Below, in pieces: positions 1-9,624 of a stretch of 61,629 bases of DNA. The translations under genes were made by a program, and so were the position numbers. Below the pieces are notes generated by a model, which did no database searches, was not told the origin of the DNA, and saw only the letters and a list, made by a program, of their open reading frames with translations. The stretch comes from Myxococcales bacterium. Lineage in GTDB: Bacteria > Myxococcota > Myxococcia > Myxococcales > JAKAPL01. The stretch lies in NCBI GenBank assembly GCA_021783235.1, contig JAJXUD010000020.1:1-61629 (forward strand), written 5' to 3'. Numbering within the stretch: position 1 is the first letter of the stretch; every line of letters starts with the position of its first letter.

Positions 1-1267
1 GCGTGGCGGCGGCCGCGAGCACGGGGGGCGGCGTGGGGGCGGGCCGCTCGGCGAGGGCGGGCGCGCCCCCCTCGAAGTCGGCGGCGATCGGCCCCGGGAG
101 CGTGAGGGCGTCGGCGAAGCGGCGCTGCCGCACGCGCGCCGCGGCCTCGGCCACCAGGGCCGCGATCCTCGCGTCGGCGTCCGCGAGGCTGTCCTGGACG
201 AGCTGGCGCCGCAGCGGCACGAGCTGGTCGGTCGCCGCCGAGAAGAGGAGCGCGTCGACCGCGAGCTGCGAGCCCGCTCCGTGGACGCCGGCCAGGATCA
301 CGTCGTCCGCCTCCGCGGCGCGGGCCAGGCCGCCGAGCTGCTCGTCGCCCGGCCCGTCGAGCAGGTTCGCCCGGACCTCGTCGAGCACCGCCTTGGCGGC
401 GGGGGGCAGCGCGCCCGAGGCCGCCGGGGCCCGCGCCACCGCCCGGCCGCCCGACTCTCCCACCCAGGCGTCGCCGCCCGGGGGGATCTCCGGCCGGTAG
501 GCCACCTGGCCCCCCGGCGAGCGGACGAGGACGAAGTGGCGCCCCGGCGGAAGCTCGAAGTCGAGCGGCGTCACCCCGACGCTGCGACCGTCGACGAGCA
601 CCGCGGCCCCGCGCGCGGCCGAGGCGACGTGGAGGACGCCCTTGGGCTGCGCGAGCACCTTCGCCCGGACCTGATCGAAGAAGCGGAGGAAGACCGCCGG
701 GTAGGCGCCCCGCGAGAGCTCGCGCGTGGGGTCGAGCCGGACCACGTCCTCGAGCACCCGCTCGGCGTCGTCCCGGTGGCCGAGGCGAAGCTCGACGATG
801 GCGAGCTGCAGATCGGCGTCGCCGATGGCGGAGACGCGCTCGAGACCGTCGAACGCGGAGGTGAGCGCGTCGAGCCCCTCGAGGAGCTCCCGCGCGGCCT
901 CGTCGAAGCGGAGCCGCCGCGCCGCCTTCTCGGCCCGCAGGACGAGCCCCTCGCCCCGCGCCACCGCCCGCTCGCCCTCGCCGTGGAACGGCGGAACCGA
1001 GGCGTGCGGACCCGCCGCGGCGGGGGCGGCCTCGGCGAGCGGCACCAGCGCGAGCTCGCTCGACTGCGACAGCGCCCTCTGGAGCCGGGCGGCCAGATCG
1101 GCCGCGATCGGCTCGGGCGCCCCTTTGAGGATCGGCACCACGGGCAGGAGCGCCACGCGCGGCCGCCCCTCGTCGTCGGCGCGGGCAATCCCCGCGGGCG
1201 AGAGGGTGAACGCCAGCGCCGTGAGGGCCGCGACGGCGGCCCGAAGCGTCGAGCGAAGCTCCTCCAA
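1..1267 (-). CDS. Exported PEGA-domain protein, 3' end outside window
   Basis: This frame is open to the left edge, so the C-terminus is missing. The N-terminus is signal-peptide-like: a basic start, a hydrophobic Ala/Leu core, then an Ala-Arg-Ala-Asp-Asp cleavage region. A middle segment with heptad-like Ala/Leu/Arg helices follows. Near positions 520-620 there is a PEGA-like domain, visible as VLVDGRSVGVTPLDFELPPG, a motif of surface-associated beta domains common in myxobacterial proteins. A TTG start at 1267 is chosen because AAGGA lies 7 nt upstream. An ATG at 1303 in the same frame has no visible ribosome site. The function is unknown. The PEGA assignment is from the motif only. Confidence 0.7.
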   Translation of the reverse strand, partial: MEELRSTLRAAVAALTALAFTLSPAGIARADDEGRPRVALLPVVPILKGAPEPIAADLAARLQRALSQSSELALVPLAEAAPAAAGPHASVPPFHGEGERAVARGEGLVLRAEKAARRLRFDEAARELLEGLDALTSAFDGLERVSAIGDADLQLAIVELRLGHRDDAERVLEDVVRLDPTRELSRGAYPAVFLRFFDQVRAKVLAQPKGVLHVASAARGAAVLVDGRSVGVTPLDFELPPGRHFVLVRSPGGQVAYRPEIPPGGDAWVGESGGRAVARAPAASGALPPAAKAVLDEVRANLLDGPGDEQLGGLARAAEADDVILAGVHGAGSQLAVDALLFSAATDQLVPLRRQLVQDSLADADARIAALVAEAAARVRQRRFADALTLPGPIAADFEGGAPALAERPAPTPPPVLAAAAT

Positions 1268-1486
1268 GATACCGTCCTTTTTGAGCAAACGGATTGTCAG
1301 CATAGAGGCTAGTCAACCGAGGGGTCAAGCGCGCCCGGGCCCTCCCCCGAGGCGTCTCCCCCTTCGGCGTTCGCTCTGATTGCTTGCCCCTCCTCCCGGC
1401 GTGCATCGCGAGAGAGCGCTCGATCTTCCCGCACCGTTGCGGCAGCGGTGGGCCGGTGCTAACCAGACCCGTCCCCGATCGGAGCC

Positions 1487-3175
1487 GTGACGCTGCGCCT
1501 GTCCGTCGCCACCAAGATCTTCCTCTGCTTCGCCGTGGTCCTCACGACCTTCGGCTCGGTCGCCATCACCTCGATCTGGACCCTGCACCGGCTGGGGGAG
1601 GATCTCGGCGTCATCGGCGAGTGCTACCTGCCGCTCACCAAGGCGGTGGGGCAGATCGAGAGCTTCCACAAGAACAAGGAGCGCGACACCGACCGGATCC
1701 TCGCCGAGAAGGACCGGGCGACCGAGCGGGTCTTGATGGGCTACACCCGCGTCTTCTTTCCGAAGATGATGAAGGACCGGGTCCAGTCGGCGCGGGCGGT
1801 GATCGGCCACGCGCAGAAGCTCGCGCGCGGCGCCGACCTCGCCTTCCTCGGCGAGATGGACAAGCGGCTCGCCGAGCTCTTCGACCGCTACGGCGACTAC
1901 AACGACGCCGCGAGCGCGCTCTATGACGCGCTCGCGCAGGACGCGGCGGGGCGCCGGCGGCCGAAGGGGCTCGTGGAGGAGCTGCCCCTGCCGAAGCCGC
2001 CGCCGCAGAGGGCCACGGCCGCGCCGGGCGGGAGCGATCCGGTCGAGCTGCGGGCCCGGGCCCTCAAGCAGATCGAGGCGCTCATCGGCCGCGAGGTCCA
2101 GATCCTCTCCACTCGGCTCGAGTCGCGCGTCGCGAGCCGGGTCAACGCCGTGCACCGCTCCGAGGTGCAGGCGGCCTGGGCCATCATCGCGCTCAGCTTC
2201 GCGGCCATCGCCCTCGGGCTCCTCGCCACCGCCATCGCCCACCGGACCCTCCACCCGATCCGGGTGCTCACCGAGGGCGTCAAGGACATCAGCCGCGGCG
2301 ACTTCGGCCGCGAGGTGAAGCTCCAGTCGGAGGACGAGCTCGGCCTGCTCGCGCGCGAGTTCAACGCCATGGCCGCCTCGCTCCGGGAGCGCGAGAAGCA
2401 GCTCCGCGAGCAGAGCGAGCGGCTCTTGCGCAGCGAGCGGCTCGCCGCGGTGGGGCGGATCTCGGCGCAGATCACCCACGAGATCCGCAATCCCCTCTCC
2501 TCCATCGGCCTCAACGCCGAGCTGCTCGCCGACGCGCTCGAGGGCTCGCGGGTCGGCGACGAGAGGGCGCGCAGCGAGGCGCTGTCCTTGCTCGCCGCGA
2601 TGGCCCGCGAGATCGACCGGCTCACCGACATCAGCGAGGAGTATCTGGCCCTCGCCCGCTCCCCGAGGGGCGTCCGCGAGAGCGTCGACCTCGGCGAGGT
2701 GGTCGACGATCTGCTCGAGCTGCTCGGCCCGGAGCTCGCCCAGTCCCACGTCCGGATCGAACGCCGGGTCGACCCGGCCTCGCCCCACGTGCGCGGCGAC
2801 CCGGGCCAGCTCCGCCAGGCGCTGCTGAACCTCGTGCGCAACGGCCGCGAGGCGATGGCGCCAAGGGGCGGCCAGCTCACGATCCGGGTCGCGCCCGCAC
2901 CGGGCGGCTCGCCCGCGGGAGCCGTCGCGATCGAGGTCGAGGACGAGGGGCCGGGGGTCGCCCCGGAGGAGCTGCCGCGGCTCTTCGAGCCGTTCTTCTC
3001 GACGAAGGAGCAGGGCACTGGGCTCGGCCTCGCGCTGACCCAGCAGATCGCCCAGGACCACGGCGGCAGCATCGCCTGCGTCAGCGCACCCGGCCGCGGC
3101 GCCACCTTCCGGCTCATCCTCCCCGCCGAGCCCGCCGTCGCGCCGCCCCCCCCGAGCGAGCAGGCCACCGCATGA
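1487..3175 (+). CDS. Membrane sensor histidine kinase (HAMP-HisKA-HATPase)
   Basis: This is a 562-residue two-component sensor kinase with a GTG start. Transmembrane segments lie at about 8-32 and 229-252 and enclose a roughly 195-residue extracytoplasmic helical sensor region. HAMP follows at about 252-305. The phosphoacceptor His331 sits in THEIRNPL. The ATP-binding domain shows an N-box (NLVRNGREAM), a G1 box (EDEGPGVAPEEL), FEPFFSTK and a GTGLGLAL G2 box. No response regulator is adjacent, so the partner must be elsewhere. Its stop overlaps the ATG of the M16 peptidase by ATGA, indicating translational coupling. The sensed signal cannot be read from the sequence. Confidence 0.93.
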   Translation: MTLRLSVATKIFLCFAVVLTTFGSVAITSIWTLHRLGEDLGVIGECYLPLTKAVGQIESFHKNKERDTDRILAEKDRATERVLMGYTRVFFPKMMKDRVQSARAVIGHAQKLARGADLAFLGEMDKRLAELFDRYGDYNDAASALYDALAQDAAGRRRPKGLVEELPLPKPPPQRATAAPGGSDPVELRARALKQIEALIGREVQILSTRLESRVASRVNAVHRSEVQAAWAIIALSFAAIALGLLATAIAHRTLHPIRVLTEGVKDISRGDFGREVKLQSEDELGLLAREFNAMAASLREREKQLREQSERLLRSERLAAVGRISAQITHEIRNPLSSIGLNAELLADALEGSRVGDERARSEALSLLAAMAREIDRLTDISEEYLALARSPRGVRESVDLGEVVDDLLELLGPELAQSHVRIERRVDPASPHVRGDPGQLRQALLNLVRNGREAMAPRGGQLTIRVAPAPGGSPAGAVAIEVEDEGPGVAPEELPRLFEPFFSTKEQGTGLGLALTQQIAQDHGGSIACVSAPGRGATFRLILPAEPAVAPPPPSEQATA

Positions 3176-4482
3176 GACGAGACCCCCGCTTCTCCTACCG
3201 CGTCCACGGCGAGACGCTCGACAACGGCCTGCGCGCGCTCACGGTCGAGCTCCCCCACCTGCACTCGGGCCTGCTCGCGCTCTACGTCCGCGCCGGCTCG
3301 CGCCACGAGCGGCCCGAGCAGAGCGGCGTCGGCCACTTCCTCGAGCACATGTTCTTCCGCGGCAGCCGGGCGTTCCCGAACAGCGTCGCCATGCACGCGG
3401 CGGTGGAGGACGCCGGCGGCAACCTGAACGGCTACACGAGCCGCGACCACGCGGTCTACTTCACCCCGATCCACCCGGACGGCCTCGGCGTCGCCTGCGA
3501 GGTGCTCGCCGACATGATCGCGGCGCCGCTCCTGACGGAGATGGACGTCGAGCGCGAGGTCATCCTCGAGGAGATGCTCGACGAGGTGGACGAGTCGGGC
3601 CACGACGTCGACCTCGAGAACCTGACGAAGCGCGTGCTCTGGCCGGGCCACCCGCTCTCGCTCAAGATCGCGGGGACGCCGAAGACCGTGCGGGCGCTGC
3701 GGGTCGGGGATCTGCGCGAGCACCACGACCGCTTCTACGTCGGCCCAAACCTCGTGCTCTGCGCCGCGGGGCCGCTCGATCCGCGCGAGGTCGCCCGGCA
3801 GGCCCGCCGCCACTTCTCGCGCTTCCCGGCGGGGAGGCGCTCGCGGGAGCGCCGGCCGCCGCGGCTGCCGCCCGGCCCCCACTTCCGGATCTTCGCCCAC
3901 GAGGAGAGCCAGACGGAGCTGCGGCTCTCGTTTCCGGGGCCGCCCGAGGACGGGCCCGACTTCCTCGCGCTCAGCCTCGCGCGCCGGATCCTCGACGACG
4001 GCCTCTCCTCGCGGCTCCCCTTCGAGATCGTCGAGCGGCGCGCCCTCTGCTACAGCCTCCACTGCGGCATCGACGCCTTCAGCGACGTCTCGGTCTTCGA
4101 GGTGGAGGCCGCGGCGAGCCACGGCAAGGTGGCGCAGGCGCTCCGGGAGATCTGCCGCACCCTCGGCGAGCTCCAGGCGAACGGCCCGACTCCCGAGGAG
4201 CTGGACCGCGCCAAGGCGCGCCACCGGATGGCGCTCGAGTTCACGCTCGACCAGACGAACGAGATGGCGGCCTGGTTCGGCGCCACCGCCCTCTTCCGCG
4301 AGCCGCCGTCGCTCGAGCGGCGCGCCGACGAGATCGACGCCATCGACGCCCCGCGGCTGCGGCGCGCGCTCTGGCGCCACCTGCGGCGCGAGAACCTCGT
4401 CGTGACGGCGGTGGGGAGCCCGGGGAAGCGGCAGCTCGCCGAGATCCGCAAGGCCGCCCGCGAGGCCCCGGGGCTCCGTTGA
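3172..4482 (+). CDS. M16 family zinc peptidase (single-chain, about 436 aa)
   Basis: This is an inverzincin-type metallopeptidase. The HFLEH motif (His55, Glu58, His59) supplies two zinc ligands and the catalytic Glu. The EREVILEEM segment about 75 residues later supplies the third ligand (around Glu133/134). The conserved NGYTSRDHAVYF and the C-terminal RxxY-type region (LPFEIVERRALCYS) fit the M16 N- and C-domains. The length is typical of the processing-peptidase/PqqL-like subfamily. No signal peptide is apparent. The ATG overlaps the stop of the upstream histidine kinase, so the two are probably cotranslated. The substrate is unknown. Confidence 0.93.
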   Translation: MRRDPRFSYRVHGETLDNGLRALTVELPHLHSGLLALYVRAGSRHERPEQSGVGHFLEHMFFRGSRAFPNSVAMHAAVEDAGGNLNGYTSRDHAVYFTPIHPDGLGVACEVLADMIAAPLLTEMDVEREVILEEMLDEVDESGHDVDLENLTKRVLWPGHPLSLKIAGTPKTVRALRVGDLREHHDRFYVGPNLVLCAAGPLDPREVARQARRHFSRFPAGRRSRERRPPRLPPGPHFRIFAHEESQTELRLSFPGPPEDGPDFLALSLARRILDDGLSSRLPFEIVERRALCYSLHCGIDAFSDVSVFEVEAAASHGKVAQALREICRTLGELQANGPTPEELDRAKARHRMALEFTLDQTNEMAAWFGATALFREPPSLERRADEIDAIDAPRLRRALWRHLRRENLVVTAVGSPGKRQLAEIRKAAREAPGLR

Positions 4483-4492
4483 CGGCCGGCTG

Positions 4493-5794
4493 CTACGGGA
4501 GCGTGAGCTTCAGGACGGCGCCGCCGCTAAAGTCGATCCAGTAGAGGGCGGCCCCGTCCGTCGCGATGGCCAAGAAGCTCCCCGCGCCTTGCTCGTAGAG
4601 GACGGACGGCGCGCCTCCGTCCCGGGAGACGCTCCCGACCTCGTGACCATCAAAGGACGTCCAGTAGACCGAGGTCGCGGTCAGAGCCAGCCCCCAGGCG
4701 GTCGGCAGACCAGACGCCAGAAGCTCGACCGTCCCTCCGTCGACGGCGAGGCTCGACACCGCGCCCGCCAAGGCGCCTCCCCAGCCGCCGTAATTCGTCC
4801 AGTAGAGCGAGCCGTCGTCCAGCGCGAGGACGTTCGGCTGGTACTGGCCGGTCGCCATCGAAACCGAGGGACCACCATCCAGCGGGACCGCCTCGATGGT
4901 GCCGCTCCCATAGCAGGCCACGTAGACCACCCCGGCGCCCGCCGCGACACCGTAGGGGGAGCAGTTGGGCAGCGACGCGACCATCGTCTGGGCGCCGCCG
5001 TCGACCGGCGCGGCGAACAGTTGGCTCGCGGCGTGATCCGTCCAGTAGACCGTCCCGCCTTGGACGGCGAGAAAATCGGGGTTCGCGCTCGTCCCGATGA
5101 CCCTCGGCGCCCCGCCGTCGAGCGACTGCCGCACGACCGTCCCGCCGCCATCGGCTCGGCCCCCCTGATTCGTCCAGTAGAGGTCGCCCCCGGCGATCGC
5201 GAGCCCGGTCGGATTGCCCTGACCCTGGGCCAGCGTCACCGGCGTCCCTCCATCCGTGGGGACGGCCATCAGCCTTCCGCTGGATTGATCGGTCCAGTAG
5301 ACCATCCCCGAGGCCACCACGAGGTCGTAAGGCCCACTCAACCCCGAGGCCAGAGTCACCACGCAGCCGCCGTCGCAGCCCGCGCCTCCGCCTCCGGTCG
5401 AGCCGGTCGTGCCACCCGAGGACGTCGTTCCGGTCGTGCCACCCGAGGACGTCGTTCCGGTCGTGCCACCCAAGGACGTCGTTCCGGTCGTGCCGCCCGA
5501 GGACGTCGTCCCGGTCGTGCCGCCGCTGCCAGTCGACCCGCCACTTCCAGCGCTTCCGGTCGAGCCGCTTCCGCCCTGGCCCCCACTCGACGAGCCACTT
5601 CCGCTACTTCCGGCGACTCCAGCGTCGCCTGCCGGCGCCTCTCCGGGCGCGAAGCAGTAGCCCCCGACACACTGCTGACCGACGGGGCAGTCGCCGACCG
5701 TGCGACACGGGAAATGCGCGGCCGTCGAGGGGCTGAGGACGCAGCCGGAGAGGCCGGCCGCCGCGAGACCGATGAAGAGGGCCCTGCCGATCAC
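4493..5794 (-). CDS. Lipoprotein with Gly/Thr repeat linker and YWTD-like beta-propeller
   Basis: This is a 433-residue predicted surface lipoprotein. The GTG start is followed by a hydrophobic segment and the lipobox LSGC. A short Cys-rich patch (CRTVGDCPVGQQCVGGYC) precedes a Ser/Gly linker and about four copies of a nine-residue Gly-Gly-Thr-Thr-Gly-Thr-Thr-Ser-Ser unit. The rest consists of beta-propeller blades, each containing VYWTD, LYWTN or VYWTS and a Pro-x-Asp-Gly-Gly turn. These resemble LDL-receptor class B/YWTD repeats. The GTG overlaps the stop of the TPR gene upstream (GTGA), so the two are coupled. A binding or adhesive role is inferred from the architecture only. Confidence 0.82.
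   Translation of the reverse strand: MIGRALFIGLAAAGLSGCVLSPSTAAHFPCRTVGDCPVGQQCVGGYCFAPGEAPAGDAGVAGSSGSGSSSGGQGGSGSTGSAGSGGSTGSGGTTGTTSSGGTTGTTSLGGTTGTTSSGGTTGTTSSGGTTGSTGGGGAGCDGGCVVTLASGLSGPYDLVVASGMVYWTDQSSGRLMAVPTDGGTPVTLAQGQGNPTGLAIAGGDLYWTNQGGRADGGGTVVRQSLDGGAPRVIGTSANPDFLAVQGGTVYWTDHAASQLFAAPVDGGAQTMVASLPNCSPYGVAAGAGVVYVACYGSGTIEAVPLDGGPSVSMATGQYQPNVLALDDGSLYWTNYGGWGGALAGAVSSLAVDGGTVELLASGLPTAWGLALTATSVYWTSFDGHEVGSVSRDGGAPSVLYEQGAGSFLAIATDGAALYWIDFSGGAVLKLTLP
5405..5522. repeat. 27-bp in-frame tandem repeat, about four copies
   Basis: The plus strand repeats a 27-base unit beginning ggtcgtgccacccgaggacg with few substitutions. It encodes the Gly/Thr/Ser linker of the minus-strand lipoprotein. 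Because 27 is divisible by three, changes in copy number would lengthen or shorten the linker without shifting the frame. Confidence 0.85.
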
Positions 5795-6504
5795 CGAGCC
5801 ACCGCGCCGTCCGGTGCCGTGCCGAAGACCGAGACGCCGACCGCGGTGGCGAGGAGCGCCACGCCGACCGGGACGAGGAGCTCTCCGAGGACGGCCTCGG
5901 TGTTGCTCGTCTGGATGCTCGCGTAGCTCATCGTCTCGTATCCGCTGGGCTGGTAGCCGGCCCGACTCGACGCCATCAGCCCGAAGGCGAGCGCGCCACC
6001 GACCACGCTGGCCGCGCCGAGGGCTCCCACGATCCACGGGGCCACGTGACTCCGCGGCGGCGGGGGGCTCGCCAGGACCGCGGGCGCGACGGAGGCGGGG
6101 CGGACGGGCGGCGACGGCACGCGGGTGACCAGCACGGAGACGGGGGGCTCGGGCGGAGGCCGCACCCCCTGGGCCGGCCGCGCCGCCTTGGCGGCGGCGT
6201 CCATCTCCGCGATGAGCCCCAGGACCTCGGCGCGGTTTCTCGCCGAGGGCTTGCCCCGCAGGTAGCCTCGGTAGAAGAACGCGGCCTGCTCCCAATGGTG
6301 CAACGCGCGGTGACACTGGCCGAGGTCGAAGAGGAGGCCGGGAACGTGCGCCAGCTCGTACGCGCGGGTCGCATCCACGAGCGCCTTCTCGAACTCACCG
6401 GCGTCGTATTCGACGATCGATCGCCGGGCCAGCAGCTGGGCGCGCGTGACCGGCGACCCGGCGAGCAGCATGATGAGCACGACCGACGGCACCGTCCGGA
6501 GCAT
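5791..6504 (-). CDS. Exported TPR-like protein with C-terminal membrane segments
   Basis: This is a 237-residue protein. The ATG at 6504 is chosen over an upstream in-frame ATG because GGAG lies 7 nt before it and a signal peptide (MLRTVPSVVLIMLLAGSPVTRAQ) starts there. Residues about 25-100 are helical with TPR features (YDAGEFEKALVDATRAYEL, LFDLGQCHRALHHWEQAAFFYRGYL). A Pro-rich linker follows, then two hydrophobic segments near the C-terminus (WIVGALGAASVVGGALAFGL and LLVPVGVALLATAVGVSVFG). This TPR-plus-membrane layout recurs in myxobacteria beside surface lipoproteins. Its stop overlaps the start of the beta-propeller lipoprotein. Its role is unknown; assembly or anchoring is a guess. 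Confidence 0.8.
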   Translation of the reverse strand: MLRTVPSVVLIMLLAGSPVTRAQLLARRSIVEYDAGEFEKALVDATRAYELAHVPGLLFDLGQCHRALHHWEQAAFFYRGYLRGKPSARNRAEVLGLIAEMDAAAKAARPAQGVRPPPEPPVSVLVTRVPSPPVRPASVAPAVLASPPPPRSHVAPWIVGALGAASVVGGALAFGLMASSRAGYQPSGYETMSYASIQTSNTEAVLGELLVPVGVALLATAVGVSVFGTAPDGAVAR

Positions 6505-6590
6505 AACAGATCTCCAGAGGGCGAGCGGACGGGGTTCGGGCGAGACCGTCACTTGACCCGAGACCCCGGGGGCTGGTCTGTTTCGCGCCC

Positions 6591-9500
6591 ATGAAAGCGC
6601 TCCATTGGACCCTTCCCCTCGCGGCGTTCGTCCTACAGGCTTGCCACCACCCGAGCTCCGGTCCCGGCCCCACGGACGGCGGCCCCACGGACGCCGGCCA
6701 GCGCCTCGACGCCTCCACCGGCCTCGAGGCGGTGCCGCTCCAGACCACGCTCCCGACGCCCGGGCTCGCGGAGCCCGTCGACGTGGTGCGCGACACCCAC
6801 GGCGTGCCGCACGTCTACGGCTCGAGCCTCCCGGACGTCGCCTACGCGCAGGGCTACCTCGTCGCCCACGACCGGCTCATCCAGCTGGACTTCGCCCGCC
6901 ACGACGCCGACGGGAGCCTCTGCGAGCTCATCGGGCTCCTCGAGCCCGGCATCGTCGCCCAGGACGCCCAGATGCGGCTCCACCACCTGCGCGCCCAGGC
7001 CCAGGCCGAGCTGCAGGCGCTGCAGGCGTCGGCGGACCCGGCCGACCAGCTCCTCGTGAAGGCCCTCGGCCGCTTCGCCGACGGCGTCAACGCCTACGCC
7101 GCCGCGCTCGTTGCCGGGAGCTACGCGCTGCCTGCCGACTACTTCGCCATCTACCAGCCCCAGAGCTTCCAGCCGTGGACCCCGGTCGACTCGCTGCTCC
7201 TCGGCGAGCTCTTCGCCTTCGAGCTCGCCTTCGACGCCTCGGACGAGCTGTCGAACACGGCGCTCGCGCAGGAGGGGACGGCGATCTTCGACGACGGCGG
7301 CACTCCGGATCTGCGCGCTCGCGCGGGCATCGGCGAGGACCTGCAGCTCTTCGCCCCCGTGGACCCGACCTTCACGATCCAGGGCTGGACCGGCTTCGAC
7401 GGAGACACGAGCACGGCGCGCCGCGGCCGGCTCCAGAAGCTCCGCCCGCTGCCCGGCAGCCTCATCCGCGACGACCTCCGCGCCCTCGCGAGCCTGACCC
7501 AGGAGGACCGCAGCAAGATGCGGGGATCGAACGACTGGATCGTGGGCCCCGGGCTCTCCGCCACCGGCCACGTCCTCGTCGCGAACGACACCCACCTCTC
7601 GCTCGACAACCCGGCCCAGTTCTGGATGGTCCACCTCGTGAACCACGGCGCGGACGCGCCGGTGGACGTGATGGGCGAGCAGTTCGCGGGGCTGCCGATG
7701 GTGACCCTCGGGGTCAACCGGCACGTCGCCTGGGGCGCCACCACGAGCAACCTCGACGTCACCGACCTCTACGCGGAGAGCGTGGTCTCCTGCTCGCAGC
7801 AGGCCGGCGCCTCCTGCGTCCTGTTCCAGGGCAAGCAGCTGCCGCTCGTTCCGCGCCAGGAGAGCTTCCAGCTCGGCTACCTCGGCAACATGGGCAAGAC
7901 CATCACCCTCACCTTCTACGACGTGCCAGGGCACGGCCCGATCCTGCCGAGGCTCTCCTACGACAAGAGCGGCAACCTCATCGGAACGGAGCCCTTGCGC
8001 CCGCAGGAGATCTCGATCCGCTACACCGGCTACCAGGCCGGGGCGCTCGTGAAGTCCATCTTCGGCCTCGACCGGTCGGGGACGATGCAGGACGCCGTGG
8101 CCGCGCTGGATCAGGGCTTCGCCTACGGCGGACAGAACTGGGTCATCGGCGACGACCAGGGCCACTTCGGCTGGACCGAGATCGTCCGCGTGCCGCGCCG
8201 CGCGCCCCCCACCGCCACCCAGCCGAACTCACCCTGGCAGGTCCTCCCCGGCGACGGCAGCGCCGAGTGGGGCGCGGACATGGACCCGCGCTACATCCCG
8301 CACGCGTACGACCCGGCGAAGGGCTTCCTCGCCACCTCGAACAACGACCCCATCGGCGTCACCGCGCAGAACTCGCCCTTCGTGGGGCAGCCGGACGTCG
8401 ACGGCGGGCCGCTCTACCTCGGCTGGGGCTACGACCCCGGCACGCGCGTCGGCCGCGTCACGAAGCGGATCGAGGCGGCCGCCGACGCGGGCCAGAAGCT
8501 GACGCTCGACGATCTGCAGTCCATCCAGGCGGACACCGTCACCGAGTGGGGCCAGGGTTTCTCTCCCACCTTCCTCGACGCCGCCGCCGCGCTGGTCGCG
8601 GAGGGAGCCGCGCTGGACGGCGGGGCGGACGGCGGCCCCTACCCCGAGCTCGCGCCGCTCTTCGCGTCCGCCCCGCCGGCGGACGGCGGAGTCGACGGCG
8701 GCTCGACGGACGCGGGGCTCGACGGCGGCACGACGGACGGGGGCGCCGGCGCGCCGAGCTTCACGCTCCCGCCGCTCGCGCTCATCCAGGCGGCGCAGGC
8801 CCTCGTCTCCGGCTGGAGCTTCGCGACGCCCTCGGGCGCGGGCGCCAGCGGCGCCGAGCTCGCCGACTCGCAGGCGACGCTCGTCATGGCCTCGTTCGTC
8901 TCCCACTTCGCCCACGACACGCTCGACGACGAGCTCGCCCGCTTCGATCCGACCCAGGTCTTCCTCGGCGAGCTGGTGGAGGAGAAGCTCCTCTACTTCC
9001 TCTGTCAGAGCCCGCTGCCGAGCTTCCTGAAGACCGGGGTCTCCGCGGCCACCGGCGATTCGATCCTCTTCGACGACCTCCGGACGCCGGGCGTCGTGGA
9101 GAGCAAGCGGTTCATCGCCGCCCGGGCGATCCTCGAGGCGCTCTCGGACCTCTCGGCCCGGCTCGGCCCCGACCCGACGAAGTGGAGCTGGGCCCAGCTC
9201 CACACGCTGACGCTCCGCTTCTTCCTCGGCCCCGGCATCGCCGACGGGCTGGATCTGCCGCCGCCCCACGACAAGAGCTACCCGAACGGCTACCCGCGCC
9301 ACGGCGACAACGGCACGGTGGACGTCGCGCCCCACGGCCTCTCCACGACGAACTTCACCCAGGAGGACCTCGGCCCCGCGATCCGGTTCGTCGCCGAACT
9401 CGACCCCGCCGGCCCCAAGGCGCGCAACGCCCTGCCCGGCGGCGAGATCTTCGACCCCAGCTCGCCCCACTACGACGACCAGCTCCAGCTCTGGCTCGCG

Positions 9501-9608
9501 AACCAGACGTTCGACTTCGCCTTCGCGGATCCCGACGTCGTCGCCGAAGGCATCGCCGAAGAGCAGAAGAACGGCATCGGCCGCTGGCGCTTCCAGCCGT
9601 CGCCCTGA
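6591..9608 (+). CDS. Penicillin-acylase-family (Ntn hydrolase) lipoprotein
   Basis: This is a 1005-residue lipoprotein (signal peptide ending LQAC) of the N-terminal-nucleophile penicillin/acyl-homoserine-lactone acylase family. The mature N-terminal part carries the DxxGVPHVYG and YAQGYLVAHDRLIQLDF motifs of the alpha chain. Self-cleavage is expected before Ser313 in GSNDWIVGP, which would become the beta-chain nucleophile. The downstream NDTHLSLDNPAQFW and NLDVTDLY segments fit the oxyanion and substrate region. A low-complexity Asp-Gly-Gly insertion sits at about 675-725. The substrate could be a beta-lactam, an N-acyl homoserine lactone or another amide. No operon partner is evident. Confidence 0.93.
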   Translation: MKALHWTLPLAAFVLQACHHPSSGPGPTDGGPTDAGQRLDASTGLEAVPLQTTLPTPGLAEPVDVVRDTHGVPHVYGSSLPDVAYAQGYLVAHDRLIQLDFARHDADGSLCELIGLLEPGIVAQDAQMRLHHLRAQAQAELQALQASADPADQLLVKALGRFADGVNAYAAALVAGSYALPADYFAIYQPQSFQPWTPVDSLLLGELFAFELAFDASDELSNTALAQEGTAIFDDGGTPDLRARAGIGEDLQLFAPVDPTFTIQGWTGFDGDTSTARRGRLQKLRPLPGSLIRDDLRALASLTQEDRSKMRGSNDWIVGPGLSATGHVLVANDTHLSLDNPAQFWMVHLVNHGADAPVDVMGEQFAGLPMVTLGVNRHVAWGATTSNLDVTDLYAESVVSCSQQAGASCVLFQGKQLPLVPRQESFQLGYLGNMGKTITLTFYDVPGHGPILPRLSYDKSGNLIGTEPLRPQEISIRYTGYQAGALVKSIFGLDRSGTMQDAVAALDQGFAYGGQNWVIGDDQGHFGWTEIVRVPRRAPPTATQPNSPWQVLPGDGSAEWGADMDPRYIPHAYDPAKGFLATSNNDPIGVTAQNSPFVGQPDVDGGPLYLGWGYDPGTRVGRVTKRIEAAADAGQKLTLDDLQSIQADTVTEWGQGFSPTFLDAAAALVAEGAALDGGADGGPYPELAPLFASAPPADGGVDGGSTDAGLDGGTTDGGAGAPSFTLPPLALIQAAQALVSGWSFATPSGAGASGAELADSQATLVMASFVSHFAHDTLDDELARFDPTQVFLGELVEEKLLYFLCQSPLPSFLKTGVSAATGDSILFDDLRTPGVVESKRFIAARAILEALSDLSARLGPDPTKWSWAQLHTLTLRFFLGPGIADGLDLPPPHDKSYPNGYPRHGDNGTVDVAPHGLSTTNFTQEDLGPAIRFVAELDPAGPKARNALPGGEIFDPSSPHYDDQLQLWLANQTFDFAFADPDVVAEGIAEEQKNGIGRWRFQPSP

Positions 9609-9624
9609 GGCGGGGGCCAGGGCG

